A stretch of DNA of 11,288 nt from Nitrospinae bacterium RIFCSPLOWO2_12_39_16 (GTDB taxonomy: Bacteria > Nitrospinota > Nitrospinia > UBA9942). Position 1 is the first letter of the stretch. Each line of letters opens with the position of its first letter. Shown here piece after piece: positions 6,565 through 11,288 of the stretch. The notes beneath the pieces were generated by a model, which saw only the letters and a program-made list of their open reading frames with translations, was not told the origin of the DNA and did not search any database. The translations under genes were made by a program, and so were the position numbers. The stretch spans positions 707 through 11,994 of the forward strand of contig MHDO01000154.1 of NCBI GenBank assembly GCA_001805005.1, read 5' to 3'.

Positions 6565-7107
6565 CTAATCAGCTTTCTTGCTAAACACACACCCGCAGTA
6601 GTTCTGCCTCTTGAGTCCGTATTCTTTTCCCTTCTGAACACTTATCTTAAACCCATCCCTCTTTTTAAAATCTGCCTCATAAAAATTTATGCCATACTGC
6701 CCTGCCAGTTCTTTACCTATCCTGTTTATTACTGAAGCATTTTTATGGGGGCTTGTGGTGAGGATAGTTGTAAAATATTCAAATCCATTTTCTCGGGCAA
6801 AAATGACAGCCCTCTCAAGCCTCATCTTAACGCATATCTCACACCTTCCCTCCCCTTCCCTGTCATCCTCATGCCCCTTTGTAAGCTCAAACCATCTATC
6901 AGGGTCGTATTCCGCAGGAATAAATGTGAGCCCAATTTGATGAGAAAATTTTCTCATTTCATCAAGACGAAATATATACTCATCTTCGGGGTGGATATTC
7001 GGGTCATAGAAATACGCAGTAAGCTCAAAATCTTTTTTAAGCAAATCTATTGCATGTGGTGAGCATGGTGCACAGCAGATGTGTAGAAGGAGTCTTGGTT
7101 TTTGCAT
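6565..7107 (-). CDS. queH: Epoxyqueuosine reductase QueH
   Basis: QueH (former DUF208) carries out the last step of queuosine synthesis, reducing epoxyqueuosine to queuosine in the wobble position of tRNAs with GUN anticodons; it replaces the unrelated cobalamin-dependent QueG. The 180 residues carry the family cysteines: HICCAPCS with C11, C12 and C15 near the N-terminus, RCEICVKMR with C89 and C92, and QNYCGC with C171 and C173. These bind the iron-sulfur cluster and additional iron in the characterised enzyme. YDPNIHPEDEY and TTILTTSPHKN are further typical segments. Length is normal for the short form of the family. The ATG is preceded by GGAG. The gene is divergent from the toxin-antitoxin pair, and other queuosine genes are not in the window. 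Confidence 0.93.
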   Translation of the reverse strand: MQKPRLLLHICCAPCSPHAIDLLKKDFELTAYFYDPNIHPEDEYIFRLDEMRKFSHQIGLTFIPAEYDPDRWFELTKGHEDDREGEGRCEICVKMRLERAVIFARENGFEYFTTILTTSPHKNASVINRIGKELAGQYGINFYEADFKKRDGFKISVQKGKEYGLKRQNYCGCVFSKKAD

Positions 7108-7122
7108 TTATAAATTCTCCAA

Positions 7123-7151
7123 TTGACTTTAAACTTCCCATAAGGTATAAA
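7123..7151 (+). promoter_or_regulatory. Promoter of the toxin-antitoxin pair
   Basis: TTGACT (7123-7128), a 17-base spacer and TATAAA (7146-7151) form a good sigma-70-type promoter. Initiation 6-7 bases downstream falls on or next to the A of the ATG at 7158, so the antitoxin mRNA is predicted to be leaderless. The AAGG at 7142-7145 lies upstream of the start point and could not act as ribosome site. Confidence 0.6.
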
Positions 7152-7157
7152 TAAATC

Positions 7158-7409
7158 ATGCATTTTACAAATGAAATCAAAACCTCACTAAAACGGGAAT
7201 GCTCCCTTTATTCCGGCGCCATCGCCTTTTATAAGAAGGCTATTAAGGAGTTTGAGAAAAAGTACAACCTTACCACACATGCCTTTTTGAAGAAGTTTGA
7301 GTCAGGCAAGATTGGTGATGATGCTGATTATTTTGACTGGTATGCCTTTGCAAAACTTCTTTCTGAATGGCAAAGGTCTCAATCTGCGATACGTTCAGTT
7401 GTCCAGTGA
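7158..7409 (+). CDS. TumA-type antitoxin
   Basis: An 83-residue helical, charged protein ending in the segment KFESGKIGDDADYFDWYAF (46-64). This matches the GDD..FDW pattern of the short proteins that pair with TumE (DUF6516) toxins. Placed immediately upstream of a TumE-like gene, with the stop TGA overlapping the toxin's GTG start (GTGA), it is the antitoxin by position and motif. No helix-turn-helix DNA-binding motif is evident, so autoregulation cannot be inferred. A good promoter lies immediately upstream. Confidence 0.75.
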   Translation: MHFTNEIKTSLKRECSLYSGAIAFYKKAIKEFEKKYNLTTHAFLKKFESGKIGDDADYFDWYAFAKLLSEWQRSQSAIRSVVQ

Positions 7410-7786
7410 TAGAAAAATTTATTGAAGACTTCGAAAAAACTATAAATTCAAGCCCAGTTGTCTTATCTTCCAACATCCAGAAACTTTTTTCCCCTGATAC
7501 TAAAACCGTATATATAAAGGGTAATCTCATATTCATAGATTCTTCGTGCCTTGAAATAGCCATTTTCTTAAAAGAAGTTTATAGTTCCATAACGATTGAC
7601 AAATACAGGTATCACTATATGAACTGGCAAAGAAAGATGGTTTTTCGCTATGATAATGCACAACATCATCCTGAAATATCATCCCATCCTCACCATAAAC
7701 ACATAAAAGATACTGTTATGGCATCATTCTTACCAAGTTTGAGGGATGTTCTAAACGAGATAAGCGCTTCAATGCTTAAAAAATAA
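7406..7786 (+). CDS. TumE-type toxin (DUF6516)
   Basis: The 126-residue protein carries the family hallmark near its C-terminus: YRYHYMNWQRKMVFRYDN (67-84), then HHPE (87-90) and PHHKH (95-99), followed by an SLRDVLNEI helix. In the family these His/Arg/Asp residues form the presumed active surface; the exact target is not read from sequence. The GTG start at 7406 is chosen because it overlaps the antitoxin stop by four bases and gives the usual N-terminus MIEKFIEDFEKTI. An in-frame ATG at 7367 would create a 43-base overlap and a tail without family resemblance. No Shine-Dalgarno site precedes the GTG, so translation is probably coupled to that of the antitoxin. Confidence 0.82.
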   Translation: MIEKFIEDFEKTINSSPVVLSSNIQKLFSPDTKTVYIKGNLIFIDSSCLEIAIFLKEVYSSITIDKYRYHYMNWQRKMVFRYDNAQHHPEISSHPHHKHIKDTVMASFLPSLRDVLNEISASMLKK

Positions 7787-7826
7787 TCCTCAAAATGGTT
7801 TTTGTCAATACTGCCTTGCATTATCA

Positions 7827-7857
7827 CACATTGACAGTGTAATCCCACATTGACAGT
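7827..7857. repeat. Two direct repeats CACATTGACAGT at 19-base spacing
   Basis: CACATTGACAGT occurs at 7827-7838 and again at 7846-7857. The second copy contains the -35 box of the dgkA-PAP2 promoter. The spacing is close to two helical turns, as expected for a tandem operator, although a duplicated -35 region is an equally simple origin. Confidence 0.8.
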
Positions 7858-7879
7858 AGTTTGATAATTATTATATATT
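7850..7879 (+). promoter_or_regulatory. Promoter of the DgkA-PAP2 gene
   Basis: Consensus TTGACA (7850-7855), 18-base spacer, TATATT (7874-7879). Predicted initiation near 7886 leaves about 8 bases before the ATG at 7894, and no Shine-Dalgarno site is present. Confidence 0.6.
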
Positions 7880-7893
7880 AAACTCAACCTATC

Positions 7894-8592
7894 ATGAAAC
7901 CAAAAAACTGGTTTGAGAGTTTGAACTGTGCCATTGAAGGGATACTCTATGTGGTAAAACACGAGAGACACATGAGGTATCACTTTATTATAGTAGGCAT
8001 TGTCCTTCTCATCAGCCTATTCTTAAATCTGTCAACATTTGAGTTTGTCCTTATTGCTGTATCAATTACATTTGTCCTCTTTGCAGAGATTATAAATACC
8101 GCATTTGAAACAATTACAGATATGATAACCACAGAATATAATCCCCTCGTAAAGGCTGTTAAAGATATGGCGGCAGGCGCAGTGCTGATAGCTTCTATTG
8201 GTGCTGCTGCTATGGGCTACTGGATACTCTCAAAACACATATTTCCACCTATCAAATTATCCCTCATTCTGGTCAAGAGGTCTTCTGAATTAATCGCTGT
8301 AATCGCCCTTATTATTGTAATAATCCTTGTGGTTATTCTTAAATCAAAGCTTGGCAAGGGCAAGCCTCTGCACGGCGGGCTTCCAAGCGGACATGCTGCA
8401 ATATCCTTCTCTATATGGACAGCAGTATCTCTCATTACTTTAGACCCTTTTATCGCAATTCTTACATTTATAATGGCATTTATGGTCAGCCACAGCAGAT
8501 TGATTTTAGAGATACATACAATAAAAGAGGTGATTGCAGGGGCAATGCTTGGTATACTAGCTACAGTTGTTATATTCAAAGTATTTGAATAA
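7894..8592 (+). CDS. Lipid kinase-phosphatase fusion: DgkA domain plus PAP2 domain
   Basis: The N-terminal half (about 1-115) is a small membrane lipid kinase of the DgkA/undecaprenol kinase type, with EIINTAFETITD (65-76) and KDMAAGAVLIA (90-100), the family's nucleotide- and metal-binding signatures. The C-terminal half (about 130-232) is a PAP2 phosphatase with GKGKPLHGGLPSGH (154-167) and SRLILEIHTIKE (201-212). PAP2 normally has SRx5Hx3D; here the last residue is Glu, and the usual KxxxxxxRP is degenerate. Several hydrophobic segments place it in the inner membrane. Substrates are probably diacylglycerol or undecaprenol phosphates; fusion of opposite activities suggests recycling of a lipid carrier, which is inference. 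Total length (232) is right for the fused family. A good promoter with a duplicated box lies upstream. Confidence 0.85.
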   Translation: MKPKNWFESLNCAIEGILYVVKHERHMRYHFIIVGIVLLISLFLNLSTFEFVLIAVSITFVLFAEIINTAFETITDMITTEYNPLVKAVKDMAAGAVLIASIGAAAMGYWILSKHIFPPIKLSLILVKRSSELIAVIALIIVIILVVILKSKLGKGKPLHGGLPSGHAAISFSIWTAVSLITLDPFIAILTFIMAFMVSHSRLILEIHTIKEVIAGAMLGILATVVIFKVFE

Positions 8593-8594
8593 TA

Positions 8595-8649
8595 CAGTAG
8601 GCAGTAAGCAGTAGACATCTGATAGTAAATACTCCTTACTGCTTACTAT
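8595..8649. repeat. Heptamer-period inverted repeat upstream of glpX
   Basis: From 8595 the sequence divides cleanly into 7-base units: CAGTAGG, CAGTAAG, CAGTAGA, two diverged units, then TACTCCT, TACTGCT, TACTATA. AGTAAGCAGTA (8603-8613) is perfectly complementary to TACTGCTTACT (8637-8647), an 11-base stem with a 23-base loop. It fills the gap between the DgkA-PAP2 stop and the glpX ribosome site. No T-tract follows directly, so it is not a normal terminator. Confidence 0.85.
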
Positions 8650-8666
8650 AAAAAAGGGGAGGGAAT

Positions 8667-9635
8667 ATGGATAGGAATCTTGCATTAGATGCGGTAAGGG
8701 TAACAGAGGCAGCAGCACTTTCATCAGCCCGACTGATGGGGAGAGGGGATGAGAAGTCAGCAGACCAGGCGGCTGTAAACGCCATGAGAAAGGCTTTCAA
8801 TACAGTTAAGATTAGAGGGACAGTAGTAATTGGTGAAGGGGAGAGAGATGAGGCGCCTATGCTCTACATCGGTGAAAAGGTAGGCTCAGGTGATGGAGAT
8901 GCCACAGAGGTGGATATTGCCCTTGACCCTCTTGAAGGAACTACACTCACAGCAAATGGCGGACCAAATGCAATATCAGTAATTGCAATGGGACCCAAGG
9001 GGAGTTTTTTACATGCACCCGATACATATATGGAAAAGATTGCAGTAGGACCAAAGGCAAAGGGTGTCATTGATTTAAACAAGTCCCCTACTGAAAATCT
9101 TAATGCTATTGCAAAGGCTATGAATTGCTATGTAGAAGACCTGACAGTTATAATCTTGAATAGGCCAAGGCATGAGAATCTCATAAAAGAGGTGAGGGCT
9201 TGCGGTGCAAGGATAAAGCTGATACCTGATGGTGATGTGTCTGCTGCCATAGCTACAGCAATAAAAGATTCAGGTGTGGATGTCCTGATGGGCATCGGTG
9301 GGGCGCCTGAGGGTGTCATTGCAGCGGCGGCGCTTCAGTGTGTCGGCGGCGATATGCAGGGGAGGCTCAAACCGAGGAATAATGACGAGATTGAAAGGGC
9401 AAAAAAGATGGGGGTAAAAGATATAAATAAGATATTTTCCATTGATGAACTTGCCAATAAGGATAATGCGATGTTTGCCGCTACAGGGGTAACAGATGGT
9501 GATATGTTAGAGGGTGTAAGGTTTTTCAGTGGCGGCGCTACTACCCATTCTATTGTCATGAGGTCAAAGACGAGAACCATTCGTTTTATTGAGGCTGAAC
9601 ACCACTTTGATTTCAAGGCCGATTTTGAATTCTGA
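8667..9635 (+). CDS. glpX: Fructose-1,6-bisphosphatase, class II
   Basis: GlpX hydrolyses fructose 1,6-bisphosphate to fructose 6-phosphate in gluconeogenesis; in some lineages it also acts on sedoheptulose bisphosphate. The 322 residues match the family's length. Metal and substrate residues are visible: D33 in DEKSAD, E57 and E59 in GEGERDEAPM (57-65 region), DPLEGTT (87-93), IPDGDVSAA (186-194), and GGAPEG (211-216). MDRNLALDAVRVTEAAALSS is the usual N-terminus, which fixes the start. GGGGAGGG just upstream is a strong ribosome site. The gene follows DgkA-PAP2 in the same direction across a heptamer palindrome and may be co-transcribed with it. The miaB promoter begins at the base after its stop codon. 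Confidence 0.97.
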   Translation: MDRNLALDAVRVTEAAALSSARLMGRGDEKSADQAAVNAMRKAFNTVKIRGTVVIGEGERDEAPMLYIGEKVGSGDGDATEVDIALDPLEGTTLTANGGPNAISVIAMGPKGSFLHAPDTYMEKIAVGPKAKGVIDLNKSPTENLNAIAKAMNCYVEDLTVIILNRPRHENLIKEVRACGARIKLIPDGDVSAAIATAIKDSGVDVLMGIGGAPEGVIAAAALQCVGGDMQGRLKPRNNDEIERAKKMGVKDINKIFSIDELANKDNAMFAATGVTDGDMLEGVRFFSGGATTHSIVMRSKTRTIRFIEAEHHFDFKADFEF

Positions 9636-9664
9636 TTGACAATTGCCTTATTTCAACCTATATT
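9636..9664 (+). promoter_or_regulatory. Strong sigma-70-type promoter ahead of miaB
   Basis: TTGACA (9636-9641), a 17-base spacer and TATATT (9659-9664) start right after the glpX stop TGA. Initiation near 9671 gives a miaB leader of about 120 bases that contains the palindromic repeat at 9698-9778. Confidence 0.6.
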
Positions 9665-9697
9665 GAAGTTATACTCTGAAAGAACAAAAACCTGATT

Positions 9698-9778
9698 AAT
9701 CCGCAGATTACGCAGATTACACAGATTTTAAAAAAATATTTTGTTTTAATCTGCGATAATCTGAGAAATCTGCGGATA
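9698..9778. repeat. Palindromic dispersed-type repeat, ~9-base period, in the miaB leader
   Basis: The left arm repeats GCAGATTA/CACAGATT at about 9-base spacing (9698-9728). The right arm repeats AATCTG at 9749, 9758 and 9767. The outer ten bases TCCGCAGATT (9700-9709) and AATCTGCGGA (9767-9776) pair perfectly; inner units pair partly around an A/T-rich spacer. It has the same design as the element at 204-282. Confidence 0.8.
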
Positions 9779-9784
9779 TATAAT
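9779..9784 (+). promoter_or_regulatory. Second possible -10 box, TATAAT, 6 bases before miaB
   Basis: A consensus TATAAT at the edge of the palindrome would start transcription at or near the miaB ATG, giving a leaderless mRNA. There is no convincing -35 box. It agrees with the lack of any Shine-Dalgarno site before miaB. Confidence 0.3.
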
Positions 9785-9790
9785 TTTCCT

Positions 9791-11152
9791 ATGCCTTCAG
9801 AAAAAAATCTTGCCCTATTAACCTTCGGGTGCCAGATGAATAAATACGACTCGGAAAAGATGGTCGGTCTGTTGGAAAATTCCGGCATAAGGTTAACCGA
9901 AAATTTAGATAATGCAGATGTAATCATATTGAATACATGCAGTATTAGAGATAAGGCCGAACATAAGGTATATAGCCAGCTCGGAAGACTATCCCCCCTT
10001 AAAAAGAAGAACCCCAATTTAATTATAGGGGTTGGTGGATGTGTTGCCCAGATTCAGGGAGAGAAGATTCTTCAGAGAGCGCCGCAGGTAGATTTAGTTT
10101 TTGGGACACTCAATATAAATAAACTCCCAAAACTTATAAAGGAAATTGAAGAGACTGGTGCAAGGATAGCCGATATTGATTCAAATTCTGATATAGATAC
10201 CGACTCAGCAACCATTAAACGGAATGGGACTGTCCATGCATGGGTAAGCATAATGCACGGCTGTGACAATTACTGCACTTACTGTATTGTCCCTTATACG
10301 AGGGGAAGGGAAAAAAGCAGGACAAAAGAGGCAATCTTCGCCGAAATAAGAGGGCTTTCAGAAAAAGGCTTTAAGGAAGTCACACTCCTTGGACAGAATG
10401 TAAATTCTTATGGCAAAGATTTAGCAGATGACATAGATTTCCCCGACCTCCTTTCTTTAATTGATAAAATAGATGGCATTGAGAGGATAAGATACATGAC
10501 CTCCCACCCAAAAGACCTCTCCGATAAGCTTATAAATGCGATGGCTGATTTACCAAAGGCCTGCGAATCTCTTCATCTGCCAATACAATCAGGATCTGAT
10601 AATGTCTTATATAATATGAAGAGGGGTTACACATCGGAGGAATATCTTAAAAAGATTGATAAAGTAAAAGAGGCGATTCCGAAAATATCATTATCATCTG
10701 ATATAATAATTGGATTTCCCGGCGAGACAGATGACGATTTTGAGAAGACAAGGGATATTATCAAAAGTGTGAGATATGATGGAATATTTTTATTCAAATA
10801 TTCTCCACGACCTGAAACACCGGCATCCGAATTTTTAAATCAAATACCAAATGATGTAAAACAGACAAAATTTGAAGAGATAATGAAATTGCAGAATGAG
10901 ATAACCTTGAGCAAGAATAAAGAATTGGAAGGCAGGGTTTTGGAGATACTTATAGAGGGAAGGGGTAAAAATGATAATAATAAACTCATGGGAAGAACAA
11001 GGACAAACAAGATTGTTACAATCCCCTCTTTAACAAAGGAGGGGGAGGGTGGATTTGAAAAAGAGGACTTAACGGGAAAATTAATCAATGTTAAAATAAC
11101 AAAGGGAAATTTGTATGGTCTTGACGGAACCAGTGTCAGTGTTAGTAGTTAG
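9791..11152 (+). CDS. miaB: tRNA-2-methylthio-N6-dimethylallyladenosine synthase MiaB
   Basis: MiaB is a radical-SAM methylthiotransferase that adds the methylthio group to i6A37 of tRNAs reading UNN codons. N-terminal UPF0004 domain: TFGCQMNKYDSE (C14), ILNTCSIRDKAEHK (C50) and GGCVAQ (C84), binding the auxiliary cluster. Radical SAM domain: HGCDNYCTYCIVPYTRGRE, with C158, C162 and C165 as CxxxCxxC, followed by LGQNVNSYG. TRAM domain: about 379-447, starting EGRVLEILIEG. The motif set and the C-terminal TRAM favour MiaB over RimO or MtaB. The 453-residue length is near normal, but the TRAM holds an inserted loop, IPSLTKEGEGGFEK (411-424), encoded by a C-rich/G-rich inverted repeat, and the tail GTSVSVSS is encoded by a heptamer palindrome. 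The start is fixed by the conserved N-terminus; no Shine-Dalgarno site is present. Downstream is a bifunctional-nuclease gene in the same direction. Confidence 0.96.
   Translation: MPSEKNLALLTFGCQMNKYDSEKMVGLLENSGIRLTENLDNADVIILNTCSIRDKAEHKVYSQLGRLSPLKKKNPNLIIGVGGCVAQIQGEKILQRAPQVDLVFGTLNINKLPKLIKEIEETGARIADIDSNSDIDTDSATIKRNGTVHAWVSIMHGCDNYCTYCIVPYTRGREKSRTKEAIFAEIRGLSEKGFKEVTLLGQNVNSYGKDLADDIDFPDLLSLIDKIDGIERIRYMTSHPKDLSDKLINAMADLPKACESLHLPIQSGSDNVLYNMKRGYTSEEYLKKIDKVKEAIPKISLSSDIIIGFPGETDDDFEKTRDIIKSVRYDGIFLFKYSPRPETPASEFLNQIPNDVKQTKFEEIMKLQNEITLSKNKELEGRVLEILIEGRGKNDNNKLMGRTRTNKIVTIPSLTKEGEGGFEKEDLTGKLINVKITKGNLYGLDGTSVSVSS
11021..11056. repeat. C-rich/G-rich inverted repeat inserted in the miaB TRAM region
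   Basis: ATCCCCTCTTT is followed closely by AAAGGAGGGG and then GAGGGTGGATTT. The two arms pair with one irregularity around the loop AAC. The composition contrasts sharply with the AT-rich gene around it. It encodes PSLTKEGEGGF, a peptide typical of translated dispersed repeats of this kind in other bacteria. Confidence 0.75.
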
Positions 11153-11189
11153 CGTTAGTAACTGACACTGATAACTGTCACTAACACTA
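11131..11189. repeat. Heptamer-type inverted repeat spanning the miaB stop codon
   Basis: CAGTGTCAGT (11131-11140) is perfectly complementary to ACTGACACTG (11161-11170). AGTGTTAG (11138-11145) pairs with CTAACACT (11181-11188). GTTAG recurs at 11141, 11148 and 11155, a 7-base period, and ACT-containing units recur at 6-7 bases in the right arm. The left arm is the 3' end of miaB and includes its stop; the right arm fills most of the gap to the next gene. Confidence 0.8.
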
Positions 11190-11212
11190 AATAAGGAAGG
11201 GAGGTGAAAAAG

Positions 11213-11288
11213 ATGCTTGAAATGAAGGTAGACGGACTGGCATTAGACCCATTAACCAACATGCCTATCATCACACTTAAGGATGTAT
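11213..11288 (+). CDS. Bifunctional nuclease family protein (DUF151), N-terminal part
   Basis: Only 25 codons are inside the window. The protein begins MLEMKVDGLALDPLTNMPII, the characteristic opening of the bifunctional nuclease (BFN/DUF151) family, which in full has about 150 residues and continues with a strand-rich domain. A near-perfect ribosome site, GGGAGGTG, precedes the ATG. The gene lies 60 bases after miaB in the same direction and is probably in its operon. Family assignment rests on the N-terminal motif alone; catalytic activity cannot be judged from this fragment. Confidence 0.8.
   Translation, partial: MLEMKVDGLALDPLTNMPIITLKDV

Noticed and set aside
7367..7405. ATG at 7367 as start of the TumE-type toxin
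   Set aside because: It would lie deep inside the antitoxin gene; the GTG at 7406 gives a classic four-base stop/start overlap and the usual family N-terminus.

Overview
The window is an AT-rich stretch of bacterial chromosome. Gene content suggests a Gram-negative-type, probably anaerobic or metabolically versatile environmental bacterium: an ADP-forming acyl-CoA synthetase alpha-type subunit, class II fructose-1,6-bisphosphatase (GlpX), QueH instead of QueG, large PAS/GAF/HD-GYP signalling proteins, and a miaB-bifunctional nuclease pair. The style resembles Nitrospirota or deltaproteobacterial-type lineages, but the sequence alone does not fix the phylum.

Layout. 1-372: the N-terminal end of an exported protein (minus strand), a palindromic dispersed-type repeat, and a promoter. 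373-1734: ADP-forming acyl-CoA synthetase alpha-like protein. 1731-4268 (minus): an 845-residue PAS-PAS-GAF-GAF-HD-GYP c-di-GMP phosphodiesterase, convergent with the previous gene and sharing a TTAA over both stop codons. 4414-4608: two abutting tiny membrane-peptide genes on the plus strand. 4663-5976 (minus): a membrane sensor (two TM, HAMP, PAS, coiled coil) with no output domain. Its leader carries an intrinsic terminator just before the ribosome site and a tetranucleotide microsatellite. 6193-7107 (minus): a small hypothetical gene, a broken gene remnant upstream of it, and queH. 7158-7786: a TumA/TumE-type toxin-antitoxin pair. 7894-8592: a DgkA-PAP2 fusion. 8667-9635: glpX. 9791-11152: miaB. 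11213-end: start of a bifunctional-nuclease (DUF151) gene.

How the parts relate. The two large minus-strand proteins look like a signalling neighbourhood: an output-less membrane sensor and a multi-sensor c-di-GMP phosphodiesterase, with two tiny membrane peptides transcribed in the opposite direction between them. QueH and MiaB both modify tRNA anticodon loops. The DgkA-PAP2 fusion acts on lipid carriers, and glpX serves gluconeogenesis.

The most unusual layer is repetitive DNA. Three loci hold inverted repeats built on a roughly 7-base period with different sequences but the same plan. Two loci hold longer palindromes with a roughly 9-base period. There is also a C-rich/G-rich element inside miaB, a short GC hairpin, a nine-copy GAG tract inside a PAS domain, and a seven-copy TGTC tract in a leader. 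Several of these have been absorbed in frame into protein-coding genes. A second theme is that genes without a Shine-Dalgarno site tend to have a good -10 box only 6-14 bases before the start codon, suggesting leaderless or very short-leader mRNAs.
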